From positions 1-64,000 of the forward strand of contig NZ_JAPCWE010000008.1 of NCBI RefSeq assembly GCF_025943985.1: a stretch of 64,000 bases of DNA, in the 5' to 3' direction. The DNA comes from Anaerorudis cellulosivorans. Its GTDB lineage: Bacteria > Bacteroidota > Bacteroidia > Bacteroidales > Dysgonomonadaceae. The notes below the pieces were generated by a model. That model was not told where the DNA came from, did no database searches, and was given only the letters and a program-made list of their open reading frames with translations. This document shows, in pieces, positions 28,486-39,456 of this stretch (positions are counted from its first letter, which is position 1; each line of letters opens with the position of its first letter). A program made the translations under genes and the position numbers.

Positions 28486-28641
28486 TAGAGTAAATTAATA
28501 ATAGGATAATACGCTGAATTCGTTTCCATTATATTTATTCCGAGGAATGAAAACTGTCAAAACGTCATAAAAATTCCGTTGGCAAGAATTTTGACTCTCT
28601 TAATTAAGAAAGAAGGAATTAATATAATAAAAAAATTAATT

Positions 28642-31233
28642 ATGAATTTTAACAATTTTACCATTAAAGCACAAGAGGCTGTACAAAAAGCAATTGATTT
28701 GGTACAGGCAAATAGTCAGCAAATGATTGAACCGGCACATGTGCTGAAAGGAGTGATGCTGGTAGGAGAGAATGTGACCAATTTTCTGTTTCAGAAGTTG
28801 GGGGTAAATATGCGATCGTTAGAAGCAGCGGTCGATAGAGAAATTGAATCTTATCCACGTGTGTCAGGTGGTGAACCGATGTTGAGTCGCGACTCTAATG
28901 CGGTATTTCAGAAGGCATCGGATTATGCTGCCAAAATGGGCGATCAGTTTGTTTCTCTTGAACATCTTTTGCTGGCGTTGGTAAGTGAGAAAAGTCCCGC
29001 TTCGCAGATTTTGAAGGCTCAGGGTGTTTCTGAAAATCAACTTGAATTGGCAATAAAGGAGCTGAGAAAGGGCGATAAGGTAACCAGCCAGACAGCAGAA
29101 GAAACCTATCAGGCATTGAGCAAATATTCGATCAATCTTACCGAGAGAGCCCGAAAAGGCCAGCTCGATCCTGTAATTGGGCGTGATGAAGAGATTCGTC
29201 GGGTGTTGCAGATATTGAGTCGCCGTACCAAAAACAATCCTATCCTGATCGGGGAACCGGGAACCGGTAAAACGGCTATTGTAGAGGGATTGGCACATCG
29301 TATTGTTCGTGGCGATGTTCCCGAAAACCTGAAAAGCAAACAAATCTTCTCGCTGGATATGGGAGCGTTGATTGCCGGGGCAAAGTATCAGGGCGAATTT
29401 GAAGAACGGCTGAAGGCGGTAATTAATGAAGTGGTGAAATCGGAAGGTGAGATCATTTTGTTCATCGATGAAATCCATACGCTGGTGGGAGCAGGAAAAA
29501 CTTCAGGAGCTATGGATGCTGCCAATATTTTGAAGCCGGCACTGGCTCGTGGTGAATTGCGTGCAATTGGTGCTACCACCCTTGACGAGTATCAAAAGTA
29601 TTTCGAAAAAGATAAAGCGTTGGAGCGCCGTTTCCAAATTGTGATGGTGGATGAACCGAGCGAGGCCGATGCCATTTCTATCCTGAGGGGTTTGAAAGAA
29701 AGGTATGAAAATCATCATAAGGTACGTATTAAAGACGAAGCTATTATCGCTGCCGTACAATTGTCGCACCGGTATATTACCGATCGTTTTTTGCCCGATA
29801 AAGCAATCGATTTGATGGATGAAGCAGCAGCCAAACTGAGGATGGAAATGGATTCTGTTCCGGAAGAACTCGATGAAATACAGCGGAAAAGAAAACAACT
29901 TGAAATTGAACGCGAAGCAATCAGGCGCGAGAACGATAAAGCGAAAGAAGAACTGCTGACCCGCCAGATTGAAGAGTTGAAGCAGCAAGAAGCTGAGTAT
30001 AAAGCCAGATGGTTGGCCGAAAAGGAAATCATCGATAAAATTCAGCAAAACAAAGCCGAAATAGAAGAGGCAAAAATTCAGGCCGATATAGCCGAGCGTG
30101 AGGGCGATTATGGTAAAGTTGCCGAGTTGCGTTACGGAAAGATAAAGGAAAAAGAAAGGGAAATTGAAGAATTGCAAAAGAAACTTCGAGAGGTTCAAGG
30201 AGATCGGCCATTGATTAAAGAGGAAGTAGATGCCGAGGATATTGCCGAAATCGTATCGAAGTGGACGGGGATTCCCGTATCGAAAATGTTGCAAAGCGAA
30301 CGCGAAAAGTTGCTCTCACTTGAGGATGAGCTCCACAAAAGGGTTATTGGGCAAGATGAGGCAATTAGAGCTGTTGCAGACGCCATTCGTCGAAATCGTG
30401 CGGGATTGAGCGATCCCAAACGTCCGATCGGTTCGTTCATCTTTCTTGGAACAACCGGTGTTGGTAAAACCGAATTGGCAAAAGCGCTTGCCGAGTGTCT
30501 GTTTGACGATGAGAGCATGATGACGCGTATCGATATGAGCGAATATCAGGAGAAATTCAGTGTTACCCGATTGATCGGCGCACCTCCGGGATATGTGGGT
30601 TACGAAGAAGGTGGACAATTGACAGAAGCTATTCGGCGTAAGCCCTATTCGGTAGTACTTTTCGATGAAATCGAAAAAGCGCATCCCGATGTGTTCAATG
30701 TATTGCTTCAGGTGCTCGATGACGGACGGTTGACCGATAATAAGGGGAGGGTTGTGAATTTTAAAAACACGATTATTATTATGACCTCCAATATGGGATC
30801 TGACTTGATTCGGTCGAATTTTGAACGACTCACCGATTCCAATCGTGAAGAAATCATCGAGCAAACGAAAAATGAGGTGATGGAGTTGTTGAAAACCCGA
30901 ATTCGTCCCGAGTTTCTGAATCGTGTGGATGAAATCATCATGTTTTCACCGTTAACCCAGAACGAAATCAAACAAATCGTTCGTTTGCAACTCGATAATG
31001 TGAAGAAAATGCTCGCCGAAAACAGCAATATCCAATTGGAATATACCGATGAGGCAGTGGAAAGCCTTGCAAAAGAAGGGTACGATCCGCAGTTCGGTGC
31101 ACGTCCTGTTAAGCGGGTTATTCAACGCAAAATACTCAATCAATTGTCGAAAGATCTCATTGCAGGAACGGTAGATAAAACAAAACCCATCATTATTGAT
31201 GCAATCGACGATGTGATATTCTTCAAGAACTAG
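28642..31233 (+). CDS. clpB: ATP-dependent disaggregase ClpB
   Basis: An 863-residue AAA+ hexamer that pulls proteins from aggregates with DnaK. N-terminal Clp repeats ([17 protein letters not shown]...) lead into NBD1 (Walker [10 protein letters not shown], near residue 205) and the coiled-coil middle domain (about 400-530, very rich in Glu/Lys/Arg). NBD2 follows (Walker [10 protein letters not shown], near residue 605). [22 protein letters not shown] is typical of ClpB pore and linker sequences. I start at the ATG ([14 protein letters not shown]); the upstream TTG at 28579 adds a non-homologous 21-residue stretch. No CIRCE element is seen upstream. Confidence 0.97.
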   Translation: MNFNNFTIKAQEAVQKAIDLVQANSQQMIEPAHVLKGVMLVGENVTNFLFQKLGVNMRSLEAAVDREIESYPRVSGGEPMLSRDSNAVFQKASDYAAKMGDQFVSLEHLLLALVSEKSPASQILKAQGVSENQLELAIKELRKGDKVTSQTAEETYQALSKYSINLTERARKGQLDPVIGRDEEIRRVLQILSRRTKNNPILIGEPGTGKTAIVEGLAHRIVRGDVPENLKSKQIFSLDMGALIAGAKYQGEFEERLKAVINEVVKSEGEIILFIDEIHTLVGAGKTSGAMDAANILKPALARGELRAIGATTLDEYQKYFEKDKALERRFQIVMVDEPSEADAISILRGLKERYENHHKVRIKDEAIIAAVQLSHRYITDRFLPDKAIDLMDEAAAKLRMEMDSVPEELDEIQRKRKQLEIEREAIRRENDKAKEELLTRQIEELKQQEAEYKARWLAEKEIIDKIQQNKAEIEEAKIQADIAEREGDYGKVAELRYGKIKEKEREIEELQKKLREVQGDRPLIKEEVDAEDIAEIVSKWTGIPVSKMLQSEREKLLSLEDELHKRVIGQDEAIRAVADAIRRNRAGLSDPKRPIGSFIFLGTTGVGKTELAKALAECLFDDESMMTRIDMSEYQEKFSVTRLIGAPPGYVGYEEGGQLTEAIRRKPYSVVLFDEIEKAHPDVFNVLLQVLDDGRLTDNKGRVVNFKNTIIIMTSNMGSDLIRSNFERLTDSNREEIIEQTKNEVMELLKTRIRPEFLNRVDEIIMFSPLTQNEIKQIVRLQLDNVKKMLAENSNIQLEYTDEAVESLAKEGYDPQFGARPVKRVIQRKILNQLSKDLIAGTVDKTKPIIIDAIDDVIFFKN

Positions 31234-31272
31234 CAAATTTTATCACCCCATTTTGTGTAGTGATTAATACAA

Positions 31273-31306
31273 AAAAGCCTCGGGAAGTTTATTTCTCGAG
31301 GCTTAT
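31273..31306. terminator. Terminator between clpB and trkA
   Basis: AAGCCTCG (31275-31282) pairs with CGAGGCTT (31297-31304); GGAA/TTTC-type pairs extend the stem inward. The A run at 31271-31276 gives a T tract for the minus-strand trkA transcript; on the plus side the T tract is weak (ATTGTTTATTTT). Confidence 0.75.
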
Positions 31307-31360
31307 TGTTTATTTTCCTTTTTTACATCAAAAAAAAGCGATTATCGTTGAAAATGAAAA

Positions 31361-32698
31361 TCAATTGAATAGATTTTCGATACTTTTCAGCGATTTGCTG
31401 AGGAAAAATACCACTACCTGATCATACGGTTCGATAAGGGTTTCGCCATCTACCAAAATGGGCTCGCCGTTACGTATGAGTGCTCCGAAAGTAATATCGG
31501 GAGGAAGGTTGAGATTCTTAATCAATTTTTTGGTAACTTTTGAATTGGGTTTGGCAATAATTTCGCCAACATTTGCGTTTGCAAAGGTGAGGCACTTAAT
31601 ATTGGAAACATCGGCCTTTAACAGCAGTTCGTATATTTTACTGGCAGCAATCACTTTTTTGTTGATAACCGTTCCGATATCGAAACGCTCGGCCATATTG
31701 ATATAATCCAGGTTCTCAACTTCGGCAACGGTTTTTCTTACCCCGTATTGTTTTGCCATAAGGCAGGCCAGGATGTTGGCTTCGGAGTTTCCTGTGAGCG
31801 AAAGAAAAGCATCGCATTCTGTAATTCCTTCATTTTGAAGCAATTCGGCGTCTCGTCCATCACCCAAAAAGATGCTCACGTTTGACGGCACTTTTTCAAG
31901 GAGCATTTCGGCTCGTTCCCTGTCCCGCTCAATAATTTTAATATTCATATGCGAAGGAAGATATTGCACCGTTCGCATAGTGATTCGGCTGCCACCCATA
32001 ATCATTACATTTTTAACTTCAAACAATCTTTTCCCCAAGAGATCGGGCATTTCATCGAGGTATTTTCGCAAAGTGGTGAAGTATAGAATATCGTTGGGCA
32101 GTATCTGATCATTTCCTTTTGGTATGATGGTCATATTGTTCCGTTTAATGGCTACAATATGAAATTTTTTGTTTTCTTGAGCCAATTCGTACAGGTATTT
32201 GTTGACTATTGGAGCATTTTCTCTGATTTTGGCTCCTGCAAGGATAACCGACCCGTTTGAAAGTTCCCACCAGAAGCGTGTCCAGGGAGTTTTCAGTGCC
32301 TGCACAATTTCGCGGGCAGCCATCATTTCGGGATAGATCATGGAATTGATACCTCTTTCTTCAAAAAAAACGGCATTTTTAGGTAAAAGGTATTCGTAGT
32401 TATCGATGCGTGCCAGGGTTTTTTTAGCTCCCAGGTTAGATGCCAACATGCAGCTTAGGATATTGCTCGATTCTTCGGGGGTAACACCGATAAACAAATC
32501 GGCATCTTTTACCCCGGCTGTGTTTAAATCGTTTAGCGAGGTGCATTTTCCCACAAGGGAAGTCAATTCTGCATTATCTTTGAAAGTTTGAATGCGATCT
32601 TTATTTTCATCCATTACGGTGATATCGTGATTTTCTTCCCCTAATAATCGCGCAAGATGAGTCCCAACTTCACCAGCACCGGCTATGATAATTTTCAT
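31361..32698 (-). CDS. trkA: Potassium uptake regulatory subunit TrkA
   Basis: A 445-residue cytoplasmic gating subunit for Trk potassium channels. It contains two RCK units: an N-terminal Rossmann fold with NAD-binding GAGEVG (about 7-12) followed by a TrkA-C domain (about 140-220), then a second Rossmann fold (about 230-350, MIMGGSRI) and a second TrkA-C domain. It is the last gene of a minus-strand run after dxs. The channel subunit TrkH, which often follows trkA in Bacteroidales, is not here. Confidence 0.93.
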   Translation of the reverse strand: MKIIIAGAGEVGTHLARLLGEENHDITVMDENKDRIQTFKDNAELTSLVGKCTSLNDLNTAGVKDADLFIGVTPEESSNILSCMLASNLGAKKTLARIDNYEYLLPKNAVFFEERGINSMIYPEMMAAREIVQALKTPWTRFWWELSNGSVILAGAKIRENAPIVNKYLYELAQENKKFHIVAIKRNNMTIIPKGNDQILPNDILYFTTLRKYLDEMPDLLGKRLFEVKNVMIMGGSRITMRTVQYLPSHMNIKIIERDRERAEMLLEKVPSNVSIFLGDGRDAELLQNEGITECDAFLSLTGNSEANILACLMAKQYGVRKTVAEVENLDYINMAERFDIGTVINKKVIAASKIYELLLKADVSNIKCLTFANANVGEIIAKPNSKVTKKLIKNLNLPPDITFGALIRNGEPILVDGETLIEPYDQVVVFFLSKSLKSIENLFN

Positions 32699-32768
32699 TG
32701 ATTTTTTGTATTAAATAATGTTCGTTTTGTTTTTTCTCTTTGTTGGAGCGGTTTATTTTGCAACATAT

Positions 32769-34706
32769 TCAGTGGCCCGAAAGTTTCTTTATCGTGTTGA
32801 CTTTGTTGGTGTTTTTGATGACTTCGTTTGCTTCCATAATAGCTTCAAAAATGCTGTCTTCATCAATTCCACACAAATGTTTCAGTTCATCTATGCTGCC
32901 TTGCGTAACAAATTCGTCTTTAATGCCGAGTTTGCGAACACGAATGTCATTGTAATGATGAACAGTTAAAAAATCGGTGACGGCATCGCCCATACCTCCG
33001 GCAATTACCCCGTTTTCAACGGTAATGAGGTAGGCGTAGTTTTGTGCGATTTCAGTCAGCAGTTCCTTGTCAATGGGTTTCAGGAAGAGCAAATCGTAAT
33101 GAGCCGCAAAAATCCCTATTTCGGCAGCTTTTTCGATGGCTTTCGCCGCATCATTCCCGATTTTCCCAATGGACAGTACGGCAATTCTCTCGCCATCCCT
33201 TAGCTTTCTTCCTTTGCCGATAGGAATAATTTGCATCGTATTCTGCCAATTCTTTAATTCGCCTTGCCCTTTCGGATATCGAATAACGAAGGGTCCTTCG
33301 TTGCCATATACTGCAGTGTACATGAGGTTTCGCAGATCGTGTTCGTTTAAAGGAGCCGCAATGGTAAGGTTGGGGATTGGACGTAAGTATGCGAGATCGA
33401 ATACGCCGTGATGAGTAGGACCGTCTTCACCCACGAGACCGGCTCTGTCGAGGCAGAGTATAACCTTCAATTTTTGGAGCGCAACATCGTGAATAACCTG
33501 GTCGTATGCCCGTTGCATAAAAGAAGAGTAGATGTTGCAAAACGGAATAAACCCTTCTTTTGCCAGTCCGGCCGAGAATGTTACGGCATGTTCTTCGGCA
33601 ATACCGACATCGAATGTACGTTCAGGAAATTTTTCCATCAAATAATTCATGGAACATCCGGTAGGCATTGCCGGCGTTACGCCGACTATCTTTTCGTTTT
33701 TTTCGGCCAGCTCCACAAGGGTATGTCCGAAAACATCCTGATAAAGCTGAGGCTGGTCTTTGCTTCTTTTTATGATGCGTTCCCCGGTTTCCTTATCGAA
33801 AAGTCCCGGAGCATGCCAAATGGTTGCCGATTTTTCCGCCGGAGCATATCCCTTTCCTTTGATGGTTTTGATGTGTAGCAGCTTAGGCCCTTTCATGTCT
33901 TTGATATTGCGGAGCACGCGGATGAGCTCCGGCAAATCATGCCCGTCAATTGGACCGAAATAGCGAATATTGAACCCTTCAAACATATTCTGTTGACGAG
34001 TGAGCAACGATTTGATACTGTTGTTGAAACGAATAATGAAGTTTTTTTTGTCCTCGTCAATGAGTTTTTTTTGTTTGAACGCCTGATAAATTCCGTATCT
34101 TATTTTATTGTATTTGGCTGAAGTGGTTAATTTAATCAGATACTCACGTAACCCACCCACGTTGTGGTCGATGGACATGTCGTTGTCATTGAGGATGATG
34201 AGCAGATTGTTCGGCTGTGAACATGCATTGTTTAAGCCTTCGTAGGCCAATCCGCCGGTCATAGCTCCATCGCCGATAATGGCAACCACATGACGGTCTT
34301 CTTCATGATTGAGATGAGCTGCAACAGCCATTCCCAACGCAGCCGAAATAGAAGTGGAAGCGTGTCCCGACACAAAAGTATCGTATTCGCTTTCTTTGGG
34401 ATTAGGAAATCCGGAGATCCCTCCCAGTTTGCGGTTGGATGGAAACATGTCGCGCCTTCCTGTCAGTATTTTATGGCTATAGGCTTGATGACCCACATCC
34501 CAAACCAACCGGTCGTAAGGTGTATTGTAAATATAGTGCAGTGCCACCGTCAGTTCTACCGTTCCCAGACTCGAAGCAAAATGTCCGGGATTGTGCGACA
34601 GCTGATCGATGATATATTCCCTTAATTCGCAACAAACCTGCTGGAGTTGTTCGATGTTGAGTTTTTTTAAATCATCGGGGCTATTGATTTGTGTCAATAA
34701 TTTCAT
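32769..34706 (-). CDS. dxs: 1-deoxy-D-xylulose-5-phosphate synthase
   Basis: A 645-residue thiamine-diphosphate enzyme that condenses pyruvate with glyceraldehyde 3-phosphate, the first step of the MEP isoprenoid pathway (it also feeds thiamine and PLP synthesis). Seen: the TPP/Mg motif [17 protein letters not shown]...NDNDMSI, the His of [40 protein letters not shown], and the transketolase segment [16 protein letters not shown]. Its product chain ultimately provides the prenyl group used by MenA. It starts 13 nt after recQ. Confidence 0.96.
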   Translation of the reverse strand: MKLLTQINSPDDLKKLNIEQLQQVCCELREYIIDQLSHNPGHFASSLGTVELTVALHYIYNTPYDRLVWDVGHQAYSHKILTGRRDMFPSNRKLGGISGFPNPKESEYDTFVSGHASTSISAALGMAVAAHLNHEEDRHVVAIIGDGAMTGGLAYEGLNNACSQPNNLLIILNDNDMSIDHNVGGLREYLIKLTTSAKYNKIRYGIYQAFKQKKLIDEDKKNFIIRFNNSIKSLLTRQQNMFEGFNIRYFGPIDGHDLPELIRVLRNIKDMKGPKLLHIKTIKGKGYAPAEKSATIWHAPGLFDKETGERIIKRSKDQPQLYQDVFGHTLVELAEKNEKIVGVTPAMPTGCSMNYLMEKFPERTFDVGIAEEHAVTFSAGLAKEGFIPFCNIYSSFMQRAYDQVIHDVALQKLKVILCLDRAGLVGEDGPTHHGVFDLAYLRPIPNLTIAAPLNEHDLRNLMYTAVYGNEGPFVIRYPKGQGELKNWQNTMQIIPIGKGRKLRDGERIAVLSIGKIGNDAAKAIEKAAEIGIFAAHYDLLFLKPIDKELLTEIAQNYAYLITVENGVIAGGMGDAVTDFLTVHHYNDIRVRKLGIKDEFVTQGSIDELKHLCGIDEDSIFEAIMEANEVIKNTNKVNTIKKLSGH

Positions 34707-34719
34707 TTCTTGTTAGGAA

Positions 34720-36963
34720 TCAGTTTGCCATATCCGAGAAGAATTTGATGCGAACCAATCGGATTTCGGTTTCCGTATAATCCGGCAAATTTTCAACAGC
34801 CATTTCCAAATCGTCGGTTTCGGTTTGCTTGAAATAGCTGTATATTTCGTCAATGGAATCCCGATCCATGATTTCGTTCAGAAAATAATCGATATTGATC
34901 TTTGTTCCGGCATAAACGATTGCTTCAACTTCGGAGAGCATTTCTTCAAAATCCATTCCTTTGGATTCTGCCAGATCGTCCAACGCCACTTTTCTATCGA
35001 TTGCCTGAACAATAGATACTTTGAGTTTTGATTTATTGGCTACCGTTTTTACGCGCAGATCTTCGGGGCGTTCAATCTCGTTTTCTTCAACGTGTTTTTT
35101 GATGAGGTCGATAAATTCTTTACCGTATCGTTTGGCTTTCCCCGGCCCTACTCCGGGCATATTTTGAAGTTCTTCGAGCGTAATAGGGTAGGTAGTAGCC
35201 ATTGCCTCGAGGGTAGCCGGTTGAAAGATGACGTAGGGAGGCACATTCAGCTTCTTCGCCATTTTTTTTCTCAAATCTTTCATCATGGCAAACAACACCG
35301 GATCTACCGCACCGAAGCTGCCACCGCCCGAAGCCATCATATCGGCATTGTCGGGATACAGCTCTTCTTCGTTTTCTTCCTCTTCATCGTCTTTTGTAAT
35401 TTTAAAGGAGACGGGTTTTTTCAGGAAGTCTTTTCCTTTCTTCGTTATTTTGAGTATGCCATAGTTTTCGATATCTTTTTTTAAATAATTATCCAGAAGA
35501 GCTTGGCGAATAACGCTTTGCCATGTACTTTCTTCTTCATCGGCCCCCGATCCAAATTCATCGAGTTCGTTATGGCCGTAAGTTTCTATCTCGGAAGTCT
35601 CTTTACCGAGTAGAAAGTTAATTACGTATTCGGTCTTCTGCTTTTCTTTTAATGCTTCGATAGCTTCTAAAACCGTAATCAATAATTCTTTTGCTTCCAC
35701 TTTTATTTTCGGATTTAAACAATTGTCACAATTTCCACAATTCGGTTCGTTATATTCTTCGCCGAAGTAATGCAACAGCATCTTTCTTCGGCATACAGAT
35801 GTTTCTGCATAAGCTGCCGTTTCCAACAAAAGTTGTTTACCGATTTCCTGTTCGGCTACCGGTTTCCCTTGCATGAAACGTTCCAATTTTTGAAGGTCTT
35901 TCCTTGAATAGAAGGCAATACAGTTGCCTTCGCCACCGTCACGTCCGGCTCTCCCTGTTTCCTGATAGTATCCTTCCAAACTTTTTGGAATATCGTAGTG
36001 GATGACATAGCGTACATCGGGTTTGTCAATTCCCATTCCGAATGCAATGGTTGCCACAATCACTTGTGCTTCCTCCATCAAAAAAGCATCCTGATTGGCG
36101 CTTCGTGCGGCAGCATCCATCCCCGCATGATAGGGCAGAGCCTTTATTCCGTTGGCTTGAAGAATTTCGGAGAAATCGTCCACTTTTTTGCGGCTCAGGC
36201 AATATACGATTCCCGATTTGTTTGCTTGAGACAAAATGTATTTGATGATTTCACTATCCACTTTATCGGTTTTGGGACGAATTTCGTAATATAAATTTGG
36301 TCGATTGAATGACGACTTAAATATGGCGGCATTCATCATGCCCAGTGTTTTCTGAATGTCGTGTTGAACTTTCGGAGTGGCTGTTGCCGTAAGAGCAATT
36401 ACCGGTCTTACACCTATTTCGTTGATGATGGGACGTATTCGTCGGTACTCGGGGCGGAAATCATGCCCCCATTCCGAAATGCAATGTGCTTCGTCGACAG
36501 CGTAAAACGATATTTTTACACTTCGCAGAAAGTCAATATTTTCTTGTTTGGTAAGCGATTCGGGTGCAACATACAACAGTTTTGTTTTGCCATTTACGAT
36601 GTCGTTTTTCACCTCTTCGATTTCTGTTTTAGTAAGCGAAGAGTTCAAAAAATGGGCTATACCGTCTTCTTCGTGGTAATTGCGAAGAAGATCGACTTGG
36701 TTTTTCATTAAAGCTATGAGAGGTGAGATTACAATGGCCGTACCCTCAGACAATAAAGCCGGCAGTTGATAGCAGAGCGATTTTCCTCCTCCGGTGGGCA
36801 TCAGTACAAAGGTATCCGTTCCCGATAAGATACTTTTCATGATGGCTTCCTGATTGCCTTTGAAAGTATCAAATCCAAAATATTTTTTAAGACCTTCGTA
36901 AAGAATATCCTCTTTTCCCATGGATTCTGTACTCGTTGTTCTGAAGCTTTGTAATGTATTCAT
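34720..36963 (-). CDS. recQ: ATP-dependent DNA helicase RecQ
   Basis: A 747-residue 3'-5' SF2 helicase for recombination repair. Motif 0 Gln and Walker A TGGGKSLCYQ (Lys61), DEAH box VDEAHCISEWGHDFRPEYRR, motif VI YYQETGRAGRDG, and the zinc-binding CGNCDNC cluster are visible. They are followed by the winged-helix domain and an HRDC domain near 595-665 (PPYVIFQPATLEAMATTYP). The C-terminal 80 residues extend past HRDC. It starts its own likely promoter and leads into dxs and trkA. The family has multiple paralogs in Bacteroidota; this is a full-length one. Confidence 0.95.
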   Translation of the reverse strand: MNTLQSFRTTSTESMGKEDILYEGLKKYFGFDTFKGNQEAIMKSILSGTDTFVLMPTGGGKSLCYQLPALLSEGTAIVISPLIALMKNQVDLLRNYHEEDGIAHFLNSSLTKTEIEEVKNDIVNGKTKLLYVAPESLTKQENIDFLRSVKISFYAVDEAHCISEWGHDFRPEYRRIRPIINEIGVRPVIALTATATPKVQHDIQKTLGMMNAAIFKSSFNRPNLYYEIRPKTDKVDSEIIKYILSQANKSGIVYCLSRKKVDDFSEILQANGIKALPYHAGMDAAARSANQDAFLMEEAQVIVATIAFGMGIDKPDVRYVIHYDIPKSLEGYYQETGRAGRDGGEGNCIAFYSRKDLQKLERFMQGKPVAEQEIGKQLLLETAAYAETSVCRRKMLLHYFGEEYNEPNCGNCDNCLNPKIKVEAKELLITVLEAIEALKEKQKTEYVINFLLGKETSEIETYGHNELDEFGSGADEEESTWQSVIRQALLDNYLKKDIENYGILKITKKGKDFLKKPVSFKITKDDEEEENEEELYPDNADMMASGGGSFGAVDPVLFAMMKDLRKKMAKKLNVPPYVIFQPATLEAMATTYPITLEELQNMPGVGPGKAKRYGKEFIDLIKKHVEENEIERPEDLRVKTVANKSKLKVSIVQAIDRKVALDDLAESKGMDFEEMLSEVEAIVYAGTKINIDYFLNEIMDRDSIDEIYSYFKQTETDDLEMAVENLPDYTETEIRLVRIKFFSDMAN

Positions 36964-36983
36964 TTTTTTCTGAAATAGGAATG

Positions 36984-37013
36984 CAAAAATATAAAAAGTA
37001 TTTTTCGTTCAAT
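36984..37013 (-). promoter_or_regulatory. Candidate promoter for recQ-dxs-trkA
   Basis: Minus strand: -7 TATTTTTG (36984-36991) and -33 ATTG (37010-37013, three of four), spacer 18 nt. It gives a 5' leader of only about 15 nt before the recQ ATG. Confidence 0.5.
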
Positions 37014-37156
37014 AATTAATCCTTATCATATGACTAAAATAAATGATAATATTTGAATTCAGAAAAAATATGATGTTAAAATTGGTTTTTTCTTTTAAAT
37101 CGCTTCATTAAAAAAATCCCTGAAAAAAATTTCACGGATTTTTCTGATTTTCAGAG

Positions 37157-37182
37157 AAAGAGGAGGATGCTCCCTCCTCTTT
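37157..37182 (-). terminator. Possible terminator after clpX
   Basis: On the minus strand AAGAGGAGG pairs with CCTCCTCTT around a 6-nt loop, about 40 nt downstream of the clpX stop. The following TTTCTCTG is a weak T tract, so it may only partly stop transcription into recQ. Confidence 0.5.
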
Positions 37183-37219
37183 TCCTATTCATTTGTATCG
37201 AGCTCATTGTTCAACGGCA

Positions 37220-38464
37220 TCAGGCAACTTTCAGTTTCCCGAATTCCGATTTTTCGAAATGTGCTTTTGCATAGTCCGTCGTAATATGCAATTTCTTTTT
37301 GTTGCCTTCTGACGGAAGCATAAACATGGCATCCATCATAATGACTTCCATGATGGATCGCAGACCACGTGCACCTACTTTATATTCGATGGCTTTGTCT
37401 ACCACATATTCGAAAACGCCTTTTTCGAAAGTAAGCGTGATTCCGTCTATCTCAAACAGCTTTTCGTATTGTTTGACAATCGAATTTTTGGGTTCGGTCA
37501 GGATGCGCATTAAGGCATTTCGGTCCAGCGGATCGAGGTAGGTGAGTATGGGAAGACGTCCGATGAGTTCGGGTATAAGTCCGTATGCTTTGAGATCCAT
37601 CGGCGTGATATATTTTAACAGATTAGTACGGTCAATCTGTACAGAGTTGTTGCTTGCTGTGTAACCCACCACATGAGCGTTGAGCCGCTGGGCAATCTTT
37701 TTTTCGATGCCGTCGAAAGCGCCGCCGCAAATAAACAGAATGTTTTTGGTGTTCACGGCAATCATGCGTTGTTCGGGATGTTTCCTCCCTCCTTGAGGCG
37801 GGACGTTAACTACCGAACCTTCCAATAGCTTCAACAATCCCTGTTGAACTCCTTCGCCACTTACATCACGGGTTATGGAGGGATTATCGTTTTTGCGGGC
37901 TATTTTGTCGATTTCGTCAATAAAAACGATTCCTCTTTCGGCTGCAGCAACGTCGTAATCGGCTACTTGCAACAGACGGGTAAGGATGCTTTCCACATCT
38001 TCGCCCACGTAACCGGCTTCGGTGAAAACGGTAGCATCCACAATCGTAAAAGGAACCTGCAGCATTTTTGCGATGGTTTGCGCAAGTAATGTTTTACCTG
38101 TTCCGGTGGGTCCCACAAGAATGATGTTCGATTTCTCGATTTCCACATCTTCCTTGACGTTTTTTTGCATGATACGTTTATAGTGGTTGTATACCGATAC
38201 CGACAAGAAACGTTTTGCCATATCCTGTCCGATAACGTATTGATCGAGAAATTCTTTTATTTGTTTTGGTTTGGGAAGATTAGTAATTGCAAAGTTGGTT
38301 GGCTGCTTCTTCAAGCCTTTGCATGATTCGTTTATTATTTCGTGTGCTTGTTCGGCACACATGTCGCAGATATATCCCGAAATTCCCGAAAGGAGAATCG
38401 TTACTTCGTTTTCGCTTCTCCCGCAGAAACTGCAATGATTACTGCTGTTGGATTTTTTTGCCAT
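37220..38464 (-). CDS. clpX: ATP-dependent protease ATP-binding subunit ClpX
   Basis: A 414-residue AAA+ unfoldase that feeds substrates to ClpP. An N-terminal zinc-binding domain has Cys11, Cys14, Cys33 and Cys36. The AAA+ core has Walker [10 protein letters not shown], Walker [12 protein letters not shown], and the pore-loop region [25 protein letters not shown]-like IGF-type ClpP-contact loops are not checked. It is 46 nt downstream of clpP in the same operon. Confidence 0.97.
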   Translation of the reverse strand: MAKKSNSSNHCSFCGRSENEVTILLSGISGYICDMCAEQAHEIINESCKGLKKQPTNFAITNLPKPKQIKEFLDQYVIGQDMAKRFLSVSVYNHYKRIMQKNVKEDVEIEKSNIILVGPTGTGKTLLAQTIAKMLQVPFTIVDATVFTEAGYVGEDVESILTRLLQVADYDVAAAERGIVFIDEIDKIARKNDNPSITRDVSGEGVQQGLLKLLEGSVVNVPPQGGRKHPEQRMIAVNTKNILFICGGAFDGIEKKIAQRLNAHVVGYTASNNSVQIDRTNLLKYITPMDLKAYGLIPELIGRLPILTYLDPLDRNALMRILTEPKNSIVKQYEKLFEIDGITLTFEKGVFEYVVDKAIEYKVGARGLRSIMEVIMMDAMFMLPSEGNKKKLHITTDYAKAHFEKSEFGKLKVA

Positions 38465-38510
38465 TTCTAAATGTTTTATTTTTCGAAATTGGTTTATTAC
38501 TTAAAAATTT

Positions 38511-39221
38511 TTATTCCTTTTCTTTATTTTCCGTGTTGCTTTTTGCTTTATTTTCCAATACTTCGTCGATCATGCCGTAATCTTTGGCTTCGGGTGCCGT
38601 CATCCAAAAATCACGGTCTGAATCGCGAGCTACCACCTCATATGGCTGCCCCGAATGATTGGAAATAATAGTGAAAAGTTCCTGTTTAACTCTGGCTATT
38701 TCACGAGCAGTGATTTCGATATCCGAAGCAGGGCCTTGTGCACCTCCCAACGGTTGGTGTATCATAATGCGTGAATGCGGCAGAGCAAAACGTTTTTTTG
38801 GTGTTCCGGCTACCAGCAATACGGCAGCCATTGATGCTGCGATGCCTGTACAAATGGTGGATACATCGCTCGAAATGAACTGCATGGTGTCGTATATGCC
38901 GTAGCCTGCATATACCGATCCACCGGGAGAGTTGATGTAGAGCGAGATATCTTTCCCGGGATCTGAAGAATCCAAATAAAGCAACTGAGCCTGAACAACA
39001 TTGGCAGCATATTCGTCAATTTGGGTTCCCAGGAAAATTATCCGGTCCATCATCAAACGCGAGAAAACGTCCATCTGCGCAACATTCAGTTGACGTTCTT
39101 CTATAATGGTTGGTGAAATATAACCATAATCGCTGGTTATATTCATGTAACTATCTAATCGTGAGCCGCTCATTCCTAAATGTTTAACGGCATATTTTCT
39201 AAAATCGTTTTCGTTTCTCAT
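38511..39221 (-). CDS. clpP: ATP-dependent Clp protease proteolytic subunit
   Basis: A 236-residue serine protease; the tetradecameric chamber degrades proteins delivered by ClpX. The catalytic triad is complete: Ser130 (GIAASMAA), His155 (IMIHQPLGG) and Asp204 (SDRD). The N-terminus runs about 20 residues longer than in E. coli ([15 protein letters not shown]...), and a Lys/Glu/Asn-rich tail ends the protein. The usual oxyanion Gly-Gln-Ala-Ala-Ser motif reads Gly-Ile-Ala-Ala-Ser here. Confidence 0.95.
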   Translation of the reverse strand: MRNENDFRKYAVKHLGMSGSRLDSYMNITSDYGYISPTIIEERQLNVAQMDVFSRLMMDRIIFLGTQIDEYAANVVQAQLLYLDSSDPGKDISLYINSPGGSVYAGYGIYDTMQFISSDVSTICTGIAASMAAVLLVAGTPKKRFALPHSRIMIHQPLGGAQGPASDIEITAREIARVKQELFTIISNHSGQPYEVVARDSDRDFWMTAPEAKDYGMIDEVLENKAKSNTENKEKE

Positions 39222-39359
39222 ATCTTTTGTTTTGTTCGGCGGAAGTAATCCGCTGACGTTCTTTTTATACTTCGTATTATTATAATTACGGATGTTGCAA
39301 ATTAAATGCCAACTAATTTAGAAAGCGAAAGGTTTTTTACCTCCTTATCGAACTTTAAA

Positions 39360-39367
39360 CAAAGTTA
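39360..39367 (-). promoter_or_regulatory. Candidate -7 promoter element for clpP-clpX
   Basis: Minus strand TAACTTTG, an exact TAnnTTTG match about 138 nt upstream of the clpP ATG. No TTTG is found at the expected -33 site. tig transcription may also read through the 235-nt gap. Confidence 0.4.
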
Positions 39368-39456
39368 TAACGAATATTCGAAATATATAGTTAAACTTTG
39401 CAAAACACCGTATCGGGCAGGTAAAAAACCTTCAGGATTTAACGGAATAACATATC

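Noticed and set aside
28486-28641. A CIRCE or other heat-shock operator before clpB
   Set aside because: No TTAGCACTC-N9-GAGTGCTAA; only a short ATTCC/GGAAT palindrome at 28537-28548, too weak to call.
29503-30294. A 263-codon minus-strand frame opposite clpB
   Set aside because: Antisense to the ClpB coiled-coil region; its Phe/Leu runs arise from Glu/Lys codons on the other strand.
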